A stretch of 64,000 nucleotides of DNA from G963668435 sp963668435 (GCA_963668435.2 CAXXSC010000006.1:834538-898537), one strand, 5' to 3'. Shown: positions 8,560-17,979, counted from the first letter of the stretch. Made by a program: numbers and translations. Notes: generated from the letters alone by a model not told the origin.

Positions 8560-9130
8560 AGGCACGAGGGCACAGAGAAAAAAATTGTCTGAACCGCTGA
8601 TTGCTATGATTAAATGATTAACGATGATTAAAAGATCACCCCCCTCGGCTTCGCCGTGTCCTCCCTGAAAGAGGAGGGCGGTCGCCAACGCGACAAAAGA
8701 CTTAAAAAAAGCGCCCAAAAAAGCGCCGCAAATACTGGTGATCGCACAAGCCAGCGTTCGGCTTCGCAGGGCCGAACAGCGACTGTACATGCACATCCCT
8801 ATCAGAAATAAAAAGGGCCCTCTGGCGCCCCCTCTACAGGGGGATGTCGTGAAACGACAGGGGGTTATCTTTTAATCATCGACCCCAGCGGTTCAGACAG
8901 TCTTTCCCCTGATCCCACCAGCCAGCGTTCGGCTTCGTAGAGCCGAACAGCGAATCACTCTGCACATCCACCACAGAAACAAAAAGGGGCCGCCGCCCCC
9001 AGCGAATCACTCTGCACATCCCTATCAGACCAGAACGCATCCGCTGATGCTGATCCCAGAATAGCAGGACAAAGTCGCGAAGCATCTTTGTCCGAAATGT
9101 CTGCACAACCCCATCAGAAATATAAAGTGG
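8560..9130 (-). repeat. dispersed hairpin-repeat block, reverse orientation
   Basis: No gene is visible between 8496 and 9222. The block has an R3 unit with the CGGCTTCGCCG hairpin (about 8644-8656) and the GTCTGAACCGCTGA tail (8589), then R1 units read on the minus strand. These include a TTCGGC-type hairpin near 8757, an R3 unit with GTCGTGAAACGAC (about 8846), another TTCGGC-type hairpin near 8930, and a GGACAAAG/CTTTGTCC hairpin at 9067-9093. Confidence 0.8.
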
Positions 9131-9222
9131 CTTTGCCACTCTTCCCTTGCATGTACGGAAATCTATATTATATTACTGCTTATGTGGTGGAAAAGGCACT
9201 AAACGGGGAGATGTGTGCGCCT

Positions 9223-9687
9223 ATGGCTAAAGCATACCGATTGGAAAAGCTCGATATCTGCCGTCATCTCAATGCCATGGAGGTGCAGCAGGTCAACAAG
9301 ATATCCACGAAAGCCTTTTTCGCGAAAGGCAGTTACATCACAAGCGCGGACAGCCAGGCGCGTGAGGTCTATGTCCTGATCGAGGGACAGGTGGACATAT
9401 TGTCGCCGAACGGTATTTCGCTGTACCGTGTGCAGAGCGGCGAGATGTTCGGCGAGCTTGCGGTTGCGCCAGGGGTCAAACGGAGCGCGTCGGCGGTTGC
9501 GCGTGACGATTGCTGGGTGCTGGTGCTGTCGATCAACCACCTCGAGGCACTGGGCGAGGAATCGCCCGAGGTCTACCGCAAGGTCAGCCAGAACATTGTG
9601 CAGAGCCTGGGTGTTAAACTGGCCCGGGCAAACAAGCTGATCGAACTTTTGAAATCTGAGCTTAACAAGGCACTGAGCGGAAGATAA
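9223..9687 (+). CDS. cyclic-nucleotide-binding domain protein (CAP-like sensor without HTH)
   Basis: The 154-residue product is a single cNMP-binding beta-barrel: YVLIEGQVDILSPNG, then GEMFGELAVAPGVKRSASAVA, where the GE-L-A and R-S-A parts match the phosphate-binding cassette. A C-terminal helix (about residues 120-154) follows instead of the helix-turn-helix of Crp, so it probably acts on a partner protein rather than DNA. Several in-frame starts exist; ATG 9223 gives a normal CNB start and has GGGGAG at 9205-9210, although the spacing is long. The next gene starts 35 bases downstream and is probably in the same operon. Confidence 0.85.
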   Translation: MAKAYRLEKLDICRHLNAMEVQQVNKISTKAFFAKGSYITSADSQAREVYVLIEGQVDILSPNGISLYRVQSGEMFGELAVAPGVKRSASAVARDDCWVLVLSINHLEALGEESPEVYRKVSQNIVQSLGVKLARANKLIELLKSELNKALSGR

Positions 9688-9722
9688 AACGGTCATACAG
9701 AAGTCAAGACTGGGAGAATTAC

Positions 9723-10784
9723 GTGATTTATTCGAGATACCGGGAGCTCGCGGCGCTCCTTTGCATAACAGCGGTTTTTCTGGCGCTGGTTCCGAAACCG
9801 GCCGGGGCCGAGTACGAGCATCTCGCCGAGGCGATCCGTCTTTATGAGAAGGGCGATCTCGACGGGGCTTTCGAACAGACAAGCCTCCAGATGGAGGCCA
9901 CCGGCAACTGTGCGCCGGTCTATTATTACCGGGCGCTGATCAGGGCGAAAACCGGCGATTTCCGGCGTGCCGCGATCAGTCTCAACGCCGCGTTCAGGGA
10001 TTCCACCGGCTACTGGGACGCTTACGGGCTGGAGGCTGTCATCGAGCGCGCCGAGGGTAACGGCGATCAGGCGGTGCAGGCGTGGCGCATATTCCTCAAG
10101 GGGCAGGGGCTGAGCGATAATAAAGAGACGGCACTCGATGATATCATGTATCCGGATGAGTTCCACGCCGCGCAGGAGGTGACGGCGGACAGCGGAGTCG
10201 AGCTGACCGCGCTGCCCGAGCCCGCGGAGGAGCCTCAGCCTCAGCAGGAGATTCCCGCCGGGATGGACACGCCCGCGCAGACAACGGACACCGCCCTGTC
10301 AGTCGAGACAGCGCCGGAGCCCGAACAGGCTGAACCGTCCGCGCCTGCCGCTGAAACAGCCGTGGAGGAGCCCGCTGCAGCGACCGATCCGCTCGAGAAT
10401 GCCGAATTCCCAATGGCGGTCACCGATTATGTCGATCTGACAAAACCGCCCGCGCCCGCGCCTGTGCCCACGCGCGATGCCGTTTCCCTGTTCATGCATC
10501 TGCACAATACACTGACAAAGCAGCAGAAAACCATCATTCCGCTCTCGATCCTTCTGGTTCTCCTGCTGGCCTTGAAAGGGCTCAAGTTCGTGGTTGGGAA
10601 ACAGGACGAGGCCGCGGACCTTCACGAGCTTGTCAGCGATGCTGAGGCCATGAAAACAGTGGCGGAGAAAGCCAAACCGAAGAAGAAACGCAAAAACAAA
10701 CCGGAACTGGAACTTGCCCTGGGCATGAAAGAGGCCCGTAAGGCCAATGCGTCGGAAATCCACCGTCTCATGAAAAAAGTCTAA
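9723..10784 (+). CDS. TPR membrane protein with Pro/Glu/Ala-rich linker
   Basis: The 353-residue protein starts at GTG 9723 behind GGGAGAA. It has a signal or anchor segment (to about residue 28), TPR-like helices (about 35-140, including YYYRALIRAKTGDF), a long low-complexity Pro/Glu/Ala linker (about 160-250), one membrane segment (about 275-292) and a lysine-rich tail. The TPR part resembles that of the gene at 12385 (both have YY-x-A, GL-x-A and a P-D-x-F-x-A end), so the two are paralogues. The likely topology is TPR outside the cytoplasm and tail inside. The function is unknown; a scaffold linked to the cNMP sensor before it is inference. Confidence 0.75.
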   Translation: MIYSRYRELAALLCITAVFLALVPKPAGAEYEHLAEAIRLYEKGDLDGAFEQTSLQMEATGNCAPVYYYRALIRAKTGDFRRAAISLNAAFRDSTGYWDAYGLEAVIERAEGNGDQAVQAWRIFLKGQGLSDNKETALDDIMYPDEFHAAQEVTADSGVELTALPEPAEEPQPQQEIPAGMDTPAQTTDTALSVETAPEPEQAEPSAPAAETAVEEPAAATDPLENAEFPMAVTDYVDLTKPPAPAPVPTRDAVSLFMHLHNTLTKQQKTIIPLSILLVLLLALKGLKFVVGKQDEAADLHELVSDAEAMKTVAEKAKPKKKRKNKPELELALGMKEARKANASEIHRLMKKV

Positions 10785-11283
10785 ACATCGGCGGATCCTT
10801 TGTAGTCAGATATGGTGTGCAGACTGATTCGCTGGAGGCGGCGGACCCTTTATATTTCTGTGAGGGGTGTGCAGAATAAGCCGCTGGAGGCGGCGGCCTC
10901 TTTGTATTTCTGTGAGGGGCATGCAGAATAAGCCGCTGTTCGGCGTTTCGCCGCCGAACGCTATTATGGCATGATCACCGGTTTTATGAATGAACTACCC
11001 CGGATTGAAATCCTGGGTATCAAAATCAGCACCCTAACCCCTTCCCTTGCGCTTTCGCGGTCCCCCATAGGGGGCAAGGGAATATCGATTCTTCTTGCGC
11101 TCCTGCCCCCCTTGGGGGAAGGATGTCACGGAGTGACAGGAAGGGGGCCGGAAAAACATGTTTAACACCGGAGTAAATTCCGAGGAATTCTTTTGATTAA
11201 AAGGCCTTTCTGCAAACAAAGCGCCGTAGGCTATCCCCCTTTATAGGGGATAGGGGGATGTCGTGAAACGACAGGGGGTTGTT
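10785..11283 (+). repeat. dispersed hairpin-repeat block (R1 array plus R3 units)
   Basis: Three R1 units follow the stop codon directly. Hairpins with GGCG loops and T tails include a GAGGC stem at 10887-10900. Each is followed by the GTGCAGAATAAG/GATTCGCTG core, and the array closes with TTCGGCG-TTTCGC-CGCCGAA (10939-10958). Then come two R3-type units, one with GTCAC-GGA-GTGAC (about 11127-11139) and one with GTCGT-GAA-ACGAC (about 11260-11272). No gene lies between 10785 and 11458. Confidence 0.85.
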
Positions 11284-11458
11284 CTTTCTTTTCTCCGGGA
11301 CACCCTTTTTGCGCCGCTTTTTCGGCGAGGAAAAAGTGACTGAAATAAGATGAGAAGTTGAAAATTCGCCGCAATGCCGGAGAAAACACGGCTGAAAGAA
11401 TTTCAATAAGCAAAAAAGTAATGAAAAGCTTCACTCTATTATAAAAAAGGACAAGCTC

Positions 11459-11968
11459 ATGGAACCGTCTGACATGAACCTCGACGATATGATCAACAAT
11501 CCGTTCAAGAACATCGACCTCAAACGTCAGCGGAAACGTGTCGACAAGAGCCAGGAGACTTTCGCCGCCCGCGCGAAAGAAATGATGCCGGTTACTCCGC
11601 AGGTGTCGAATATCGCGCCCAGCGACAGCAGCCGCATGGAGAAAAACCACGCCTCGCAGGACCGCCTCCTTGCAATCGAGAAGAACGCGCTTCTCTCGGA
11701 CAAGCGTGTCGACACAATCAAACGTATCATCGAGCAGCAGAACCAGCGTATCGACAAGCTCGAGGAGGAACTCGATATCCTGCGCCGTCACCTCGACCCC
11801 AATTATGTGCCGGTTGAGGAGAAAGTGGAAGAGGTAGAGGAGGCAGAAGAGGTCGTGGCGGCTGAGGACGAGGACGAGAACACCAGGCTTGCTGTTGCCG
11901 AAGAGGACTCTGATGACGAGGATGACGGCGACAGTATCGAAACGTTCAATCTCGACGATCTCGACTAA
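11459..11968 (+). CDS. acidic coiled-coil protein of unknown function
   Basis: The 169-residue protein has no signal peptide or membrane segment. Residues about 68-112 form a clear heptad-type coiled coil (VDTIKRIIEQQNQRIDKLEEEL). The C-terminal third is extremely acidic, with runs of Glu and Asp, ending ETFNLDDLD. ATG 11459 follows AAGGA at a suitable distance. I do not recognise the family. It lies between the two TPR membrane proteins on the same strand and may work with them, but only position supports that. Confidence 0.65.
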   Translation: MEPSDMNLDDMINNPFKNIDLKRQRKRVDKSQETFAARAKEMMPVTPQVSNIAPSDSSRMEKNHASQDRLLAIEKNALLSDKRVDTIKRIIEQQNQRIDKLEEELDILRRHLDPNYVPVEEKVEEVEEAEEVVAAEDEDENTRLAVAEEDSDDEDDGDSIETFNLDDLD

Positions 11969-12245
11969 AGGGCCAGCGGGGGTCGGCGGACCCTTTTTTT
12001 ATTCTGTGAGGGATGTGCAGATCGAACCGCTGGAGGCGGCGGCCTCTTTGTATTTTTGATATGGGTGTGCAGATTGATTCGCTGTTCAGCCCTGCGCGTC
12101 TGAACGCTATTATGGCATGATCACCGGTTTTATGATTAAAAGGCCTTTCTGCAAACAAAGCGCCGCAGGCTACCCCCCTTTATAGGGGGATGTCGTGAAA
12201 CGACAGGGGGTTATTCAATCTTTTCTCCGGGGCGCCCTTTTTGCG
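11969..12245 (+). repeat. dispersed hairpin-repeat block after the coiled-coil gene
   Basis: The first hairpin, GGGTC-GGCG-GACCC followed by seven T (11980-12000), begins about 12 bases after the stop and looks like an intrinsic terminator. A GAGGC-GGCG-GCCTC hairpin, a TTCAGC-type second hairpin (about 12082-12101) and an R3 unit with GTCGTGAAACGAC (about 12190) follow. The remaining bases to 12384 are AT-rich leader with no gene. Confidence 0.85.
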
Positions 12246-12384
12246 CCACTTTTTCGGCGGGGAAAAAGTGGCCGAGAAAAATAGTCTGTTAATAACAATC
12301 TGTAAACACAGACTTTATGTGTTTTTACATACGTAACGCAAAATCGTAACCGGGCACCTTTATCTCAGAATCCGGAATGTTTTC

Positions 12385-14253
12385 ATGAAAATAAGTCGTA
12401 TCATAACAGTATTAGCCATTCTCACAGCCGCCCTGCTGCTTTTCGGCTGCGGCGGGCCCGAGCTCGACAAACTGACCGTACAGTACGATGATTCCCGCGT
12501 GGTGATCGAGGCGGAGTTTAACAGCCCGGTCGAGTACGAGCTCACGCCCGAACCCGGCGGCGAGGCACTGATACTGAATGTTCACGGCGCGAAAATCTCG
12601 GCGGGCATCACCCGCGAACGCCTTATTAAGGGAAGTGCCCTGATTTCCGGCTGGTTCGCCACCGAGCACGAAAAAGGCCTTCGCCTCAAGCTCTATCTCA
12701 CCGGCGGCTATCCCTACCAGCACAGCGCGTTCGCTCATGACGACGGTGAGGGCGAGAGCTGGATGATCCGGATGAACATAGCGCCCGACCAGGCCGCGCT
12801 CGATGCCGCGGTGAAACATTCCGACGCGTTCGATGCCGCCGCCGCGAAAGCCCAAAAGCCCTCTGAGCCCGAAAACGAGGAAACGAAACTCGCCAAAGGC
12901 ATCCGTTACTACGATGAGGGGCGTTTTGATGCGGCGCTGGACATGTTCCGTCAGGCGCTCGCGGAGCGGAAACGTCTGCCGCTGGCCTATTATTACGCCG
13001 CCCGGATACGTTTTGAGCGCGGTCAGCGCGACCGTGCCGAGGCCAACCTCGCCGAGGCACTGGCCGATTCCGCCGATTTCGCCGATGCCGCGGGCCTTCT
13101 CGCGCACGTGCAGTCCCTTCTGGGCAAGGGCGCCGATGCCGCCGCGAACTGGAAACGTTTCACCGGCACATTCCATTTTCAGGACGAGGGCGAGCGCAAT
13201 TTCGCCGCCACGATCACCCATCCCGACAGTTTCCGCGCCAAGCTCAACGCTATCAGGAAAGAACGCGAACGTCGTCTTGCCCTGACAAAGAAAGCCCGTC
13301 AGGACAGCATCCGTCTCGCCGCCGCCGCAAGGGACAGTGTGAAAGCCGCAGAGGCCGCCGCTGTTTGAAAGAGAGCCAGGGCGGAAACAGACACGACCGC
13401 TGTTGCCGAAACTGCCGCTGATTCCACCGCGCTTGGGGCGGGCACAATAGTGGATGGCGGTGTCGAGGAGGATTTCGATATCGAACGGTTCACCAGCGAT
13501 CTGCGTTCCGATATCCGCAACGGGCTTTTTGCGGTGATCGCCGCGCTGGTGCTGCTCCTTGGCGGTACGGGAGCCGCATATTTCTACATTCGCCGTAAGC
13601 GGGCCAATGCCGGACGTCTGACTTTCAATGACGAGGTCGGGAAGATGCTCGAGGAACAGGCGCAAGCGGTCGAGGAGGTCGAGGGTGAGCCCGGCACGGT
13701 GAACGATACAGTCGCCGAGTTCAGGGAAATCCAGCGCCAGATCATGGAGGAGCGCAGGCTCGAGGAGGAGGACCGTCTGGAACCGTCGCCGCCGATGAGG
13801 ATGACAGTCGGTCAGGCTGAGGCCGAGAGTGAATCCGCCGATGTGGGCAGGGGAGAGGAACGACCCGCCGCGAGCGGTTCAAGCGCCCATTTCCTCGCCG
13901 ATACCAATGACAGGAAACCGATCACCGAGGAGGTCAAGTCGCTGGTGTCGAAAATGTTCCGCGAGGGCCATTCGACCGAGGATATCTGCCGCGCCTCCGA
14001 TCTCACCCGCACCGAGGTGGAACTGATCATCGCTGTCCGTGAGCGCGAGGTCGAGCACATGGTCGCCAACGCGGTCGAGGACATGAGCGGCGACAACCCT
14101 GTCGAGCTCGATACCGACCATCTCTACGCCGCCATCGCAGAGCTTTCAGCCGACGGTCATGCGCCGCGCGAGGTGGCCCGCCGCCTGGGGATTTCCACCA
14201 GCGAGATCAATTTCGCACTGGCTGTCATGCGCAGCGAAAACAACAAATCATAG
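12385..14253 (+). pseudogene. TPR lipoprotein with TM and tandem HTH-like tail, broken by an in-frame TGA
   Basis: A reading frame runs from 12385 to 14253 except for one TGA at 13366-13368; the frame does not shift. The first part (327 residues) has a lipoprotein signal (LLLFGC, Cys22), a beta-rich domain, TPR helices (about 170-260) and a basic helical region. The second part has a membrane segment (about 13510-13590), a charged helix and two DUF2802/DUF6115-like HTH repeats (EGHSTEDICRASDLTRTEV and DGHAPREVARRLGISTSEI). Both halves together mirror the TPR-TM-tail plan of the paralogue at 9723. The TGA may be a nonsense mutation, an assembly error or a readthrough site; I see no selenocysteine context. 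A GTG at 13450 could restart translation. Confidence 0.75.
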
Positions 14254-14279
14254 GCAAAATCGCTTTTTTTTAGTATATT

Positions 14280-14750
14280 AGGGTTGTCAGACCCTTTTTA
14301 TTTCTGTGAGAGGTGTGCAGAATAAGCCGCTGTACGATGTTGCGACATCGTACGCTGGATTGTGAGATCAGGGTCGGCGGACCCTTTCTGTTTCTGGCAT
14401 CAGCGGATGCTTTCTGGTCTGATGGGTTTCTGCAGAATGATTCGCTGTTCGGCGTTTCGCCGCCGAACGCTAATATGGCACGATCACCGACATCGGCGGA
14501 TGCGTTTCGGTCTGATGTGGATGCGCAGAATTAATCGCTGTTGTCGCTGCGCATGACAACGCTGGTTTGAGCGATCACCGGCATCAGCTAAGAACAACGG
14601 ACGCCGAAATGAGTTCGGCATGACGACAGCGGCACAACGGTCATCCTGAACTTGTTTCAGGATCTTTGGAAAAGGCGCAAGTAAAAAAGCGCCGCAGGCT
14701 GTCCCCCTCCATAGGGGGATGTCGTGAAACGACAGGGGGTTATTCTTTTC
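14280..14750 (+). repeat. dispersed hairpin-repeat block before accD
   Basis: R1 units carry the second-hairpin variants TACGATG-TTGCGA-CATCGTA (14333-14352) and TTCGGCG-TTTCGC-CGCCGAA (14448-14467), plus several GCATC-stem first hairpins. An R3 unit with GTCGTGAAACGAC lies near 14722-14734. The gap between 14254 and 14832 holds no gene. Confidence 0.85.
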
Positions 14751-14832
14751 TCCTGTATTCTGTTTTAAAAAATGCATCCACCGATGCCTGAATTTTGAAT
14801 TCTGTCTACTGTTTTTATAAAGGAGATATCCC

Positions 14833-15672
14833 ATGTCCTGGCTTGAAATTATGGTAAACCGCCTTCATTTCGGACAGCGCAAAGACGTTCCCGGCAGTAT
14901 CTGGGTCAAATGTGAGGACTGCGGCGCGATCCTCCTCCGCGAAAAGCTCGAGGAGCAGCTCTGGGTCTGCGACACCTGCGACTACCATTTCATGATCAGG
15001 CCCGAGGATTATATAAGCCTGCTCCTGGACAGCGGCAGTTTCCACGAGATCAACGCCGGCATGAAAAGTGTCGATTTCCTGAAATTCAAGGATGTCAAGA
15101 AATACAACGACCGCATCAAAACAGCCCAGAACAACACCGGCTCCGCCTCCGCGATCCTCACCGGCGGCGGCAAGGTCGAGGGCCGCGATGTCGCAATCGG
15201 CATCATGAATTTCAAGTTCATCGGCGGCAGCCTCGGCTCGGTCGTGGGCGAAAAAATTGTCCGTCTCGCCGATATGGCGCTCAAGAACAAACAACCGCTG
15301 ATCCTGGTCACCCAGTCCGGCGGTGCCCGTATGCAGGAAAGCACCACCGCGCTCATGCAGATGGCCAAGACCTCAGCCGCGATCGGCCTTGTCCGCGATG
15401 CCGGACTTCCCTACATCGCGATCCTCACCAATCCGACCACCGGCGGTGTCACAGCCTCCTACGCCATGCTGGGCGACATTCAGATCGCCGAACCCAAGGC
15501 CCGTATCGGTTTCGCCGGTCCCCGTGTCATCCAGGAAACCGTGAAATGCGAACTTCCCGAGGGATTCCAGAAAAGCGAGTACGTGCTCAATAACGGTTTC
15601 TGCGATATGATTGTCCCGCGCAAGGACATGAAACACGAGCTGGCAAAAATTCTCTCCCTGCTCATCGACTGA
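14833..15672 (+). CDS. accD: acetyl-CoA carboxylase carboxyltransferase subunit beta
   Basis: The 279-residue protein begins with the AccD zinc ribbon (Cys27, Cys30, Cys46, Cys49) and continues with the carboxyltransferase fold, including SGGARMQESTTALMQM and NPTTGGVTASYAMLGD, the oxyanion-loop regions. With AccA it transfers the carboxyl group from biotin to acetyl-CoA, the committed step of fatty acid synthesis. AAGGAGATAT lies right before the ATG. It stands alone here; accA is not adjacent. A strong terminator follows at 15775-15804. Confidence 0.97.
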   Translation: MSWLEIMVNRLHFGQRKDVPGSIWVKCEDCGAILLREKLEEQLWVCDTCDYHFMIRPEDYISLLLDSGSFHEINAGMKSVDFLKFKDVKKYNDRIKTAQNNTGSASAILTGGGKVEGRDVAIGIMNFKFIGGSLGSVVGEKIVRLADMALKNKQPLILVTQSGGARMQESTTALMQMAKTSAAIGLVRDAGLPYIAILTNPTTGGVTASYAMLGDIQIAEPKARIGFAGPRVIQETVKCELPEGFQKSEYVLNNGFCDMIVPRKDMKHELAKILSLLID

Positions 15673-15774
15673 TCGAAATGACCACCCCGGCGCAGGCATC
15701 GGGCATTTGTTTCTCTTGAACTTACCCGGAGCATGCACCAAGGTTATATTAAGATTATACAGACATTTACAGAA

Positions 15775-15804
15775 ACACCCGGTCACCCTGGCCGGGTGTT
15801 TTTT
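15775..15804 (+). terminator. intrinsic terminator of accD
   Basis: ACACCCGG (15775-15782) pairs with CCGGGTGT (15792-15799), followed by six T. It is a classical Rho-independent terminator about 100 bases after the accD stop and, unlike many others here, is not part of the dispersed repeat family. Confidence 0.9.
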
Positions 15805-15834
15805 CTGTGACAATCTGTGCCGGTTTGACTGATT

Positions 15835-16100
15835 AACGGACCTACAGACCTGTCCGATCGTCCCGATCGAACAGTGTTTGTCATTGGGGAAAACCGGCAC
15901 TTCCCGGTTTTTCCCCAAGCCCCTTTCGGGAAGGTGCCGAGGGCACTGTATTTTTCTGGTTGGGATGTGCAGATTGAGACGCTGTTCAGCGTTTCGCCGC
16001 TGAACGCTGGCTTAGGAAATCAGCAGTATGCCTGTCTGCATAAAAAGTGCCCGCTGGCACCCCCTCCATAGGGGGATGTCATGAAACGACAGGGGGTTTC
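15835..16100 (+). repeat. R4-R1-R3 composite repeat
   Basis: This is one of the clearest full composites. A CTGTCCGATC...GATCGAACAG hairpin (from 15858) is followed by an A-C-C-G-G-rich hairpin inside GGGGAAA/TTTCCCC, then GTGCC-GAG-GGCAC (15934-15946), the GGGATGTGCAGA core, TTCAGCG-TTTCGC-CGCTGAA (15985-16004) and an R3 unit with CATGAAACGACAGGGGG. The sequence from 16101 to about 16480 holds only a doubtful ORF and no recognisable feature. Confidence 0.85.
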
Positions 16101-16514
16101 TTCTTTTCTCCTGTATTCTGACTCTTGTCTTTTCAAATCGGCATGTTACGGTGGACAGCCTTTCTTATGTAACTGGAATGGAGGGCGTTTGGCAGGTTGA
16201 AAGGCTTATGAAATGGGTTGAGAATATGGATAAGGAGAAAAAGGTATGTGTGCTATTGATTGAACATTCAATCGTTTATACTATATTGTATTACACTTAT
16301 CCCCACCGTTTTTCCTGCAAATCAGCCCGCTTTATCACAATAACATCATTTTTCCCTGTACGTGCGGTGATGCCTGCCGCAGCGCACTTCTCTAACCCTG
16401 TATTTCCATCATCTTTTATCATTTAATCACAGAAATCCGTTTTCACTGTGTTTCAACGAGACAGGTCAGCGTTTCAGGGATCAGCGGACCCATTTTTTGT
16501 TTTTCCTTTTCTGT

Positions 16515-16740
16515 CTTTTCCCGCTGATCGCACAATTCAACGTTGTCGTCGCAGCGACAACAGTGGACCAATCTGCACATGCACCACAGAAATATTAAGG
16601 GCCCGCTGGCCCTTTGCCGAAGGGGTTTCAGGGGAAACCGGGAAATTCCGGTGTCCCCTGATGACAAACACTGGCCGGTCGCAAGACCGGACAGGTCAGT
16701 TTCCAGTCAGTTCCAGTCAGTTTTAGAGGCCGGGCTATTT
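16515..16740 (-). repeat. R1-R4 composite repeat, reverse orientation
   Basis: Read on the minus strand the order is the same as at 15835: a CCGGTC hairpin (about 16650-16695), a hairpin with CCGGAA/TTCCCGG-type stem inside CAGGGGA/TCCCCTG, a GGGCC stem with four-base loop, the TGTGCAGATTG core, and a TTGTCG/CGACAA hairpin (about 16543-16560). From 16741 to 16908 there is only the leader of the next gene. Confidence 0.8.
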
Positions 16741-16908
16741 CAATCAGTAAATCACTCCCGCAAGTCCGTCTGTCGGCCCCGGATGTCACATTTTCCTTTT
16801 GCCGCGGGCGTTTTTTTTCTATTGTACAGAGAGGGGGGCGGGCAGAGTTTGCCGCTCTCCGCAAAGCAGCGCACAATAACGGCTTAATTCATATTTCCGG
16901 AGGCTCCC

Positions 16909-17979
16909 ATGCCCGCGACAAAACACCCGTCATCGCTGAAAATCCTCAAGATCGGCGTACTCGGCACCGGCCCGTTCTCGTTCTACGGGTCTTTCAACCG
17001 TGCGATCAACAACGCGCGGCCGTACAATTTCTATTCCATGCGTATCACGCACATCTGGGGCGATGATTACCGGAAAAATTACCGCGGCTCGCCGGAGTGG
17101 GTGAAAAAGATGCTGGATTTCTGGGGCAGCGACAAGCAGTCGGCGGAGGGCATGGCGAAAGAGCTGGGCATTCCCAATGTCTGCAAGGATTTTCATGAGA
17201 TGGTGGATGAGGTCGATGCCGCGCTGATCATGGATTTCGACCGCAGCTATGAGCTTGCGGAGCCGTTCCTTAAGCGCGGCAAGCCGATCTATCTCTGTTC
17301 GCCGGTGGCGGTGAGTGTGCCCGAATGTGAGAAAATCCTCGACCTGGCCGAGGCAAACAACGCCGCGGTCTATTCCGGCGCATACAGCCAGGACCTCTAC
17401 GAGCACACTATCCGCACGCAGAAAATCAAGCGTGAAAACATAGCGAGCTTTTACGCCTCGACCTCGCACCATTTTTTCACCTCCTATGCGCCGGACGGGC
17501 TCGATCCTATTTATCATCTGATCGGGCCGGGTGTAAAAACAGTGGCGCTTCACGGCTGGCATGGGTCGGCGGGCTATGATCCCGACGAGATCCCCGTGTC
17601 GCGCATCAACCTGAGCTATGAGCCGCGCGGGGACAATCCGCCAATCCAGGGCTGTCTCACACTCGGCGGTTTCAAGCGCTCGACCGAGTGGTACCGGGTT
17701 GTCTACCGTGACCACAGTGTGTTCGAGGGAGTCACGACGACCAACTGGAGCGACCGCGAGCAGACTCTTCAGGACATGGTGATCAAGATCCAGCAGACCT
17801 TTGTCACCAACAAGTCGCCGGAGACACGGGAGGATGTGCTCAACAAGCTGCGCGTGCTTATCGCCGCATTCAAGTCGGCCAACGAGGGTGGGCGCCCGGT
17901 GAATGTCTATGAACTGGGCGATTACAGGCTTCCGACAGTCCGAATAGAAAAATGGGACGAAATTCCCGATAAAATGTAG
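16909..17979 (+). CDS. Gfo/Idh/MocA-family oxidoreductase-like protein
   Basis: The 356-residue protein opens with a Rossmann-type KIGVLGTGPFSFYGS loop and has the family's DAALIMDFDRSYELAEPFLKRGKPIYLCSPVAV stretch. This corresponds to the second nucleotide-domain strand and the conserved K-P of Gfo/Idh/MocA dehydrogenases (here GKPIYLCSP instead of the common EKP). A C-terminal mixed domain follows. Such proteins oxidise or reduce sugars, inositols or related substrates with NAD(P); the substrate cannot be told here. GGAGG precedes the ATG. The gene has no pathway neighbours; unknown paralogues follow. Confidence 0.8.
   Translation: MPATKHPSSLKILKIGVLGTGPFSFYGSFNRAINNARPYNFYSMRITHIWGDDYRKNYRGSPEWVKKMLDFWGSDKQSAEGMAKELGIPNVCKDFHEMVDEVDAALIMDFDRSYELAEPFLKRGKPIYLCSPVAVSVPECEKILDLAEANNAAVYSGAYSQDLYEHTIRTQKIKRENIASFYASTSHHFFTSYAPDGLDPIYHLIGPGVKTVALHGWHGSAGYDPDEIPVSRINLSYEPRGDNPPIQGCLTLGGFKRSTEWYRVVYRDHSVFEGVTTTNWSDREQTLQDMVIKIQQTFVTNKSPETREDVLNKLRVLIAAFKSANEGGRPVNVYELGDYRLPTVRIEKWDEIPDKM

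Noticed and set aside
10785..10970. The regular R1 arrays as a CRISPR
   Set aside because: Repeat and spacer roles are reversed: the variable parts are short palindromes, not unique spacers, and no cas genes are present.
13366..13368. TGA read as selenocysteine
   Set aside because: No SECIS-like hairpin seen right after it, no redox motif around it, and the surrounding region is a basic low-complexity helix.
12412..13665. 417-codon open frame on the minus strand opposite the TPR lipoprotein gene
   Set aside because: It spans the in-frame TGA and so might look attractive, but it has no domain, no ribosome-binding site and shadow-like composition.
16151..16426. 91-codon open frame in the gap after accD
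   Set aside because: Weak start, no family, ends in the repeat tail phrase (TCATTTAATCA); coding not supported.
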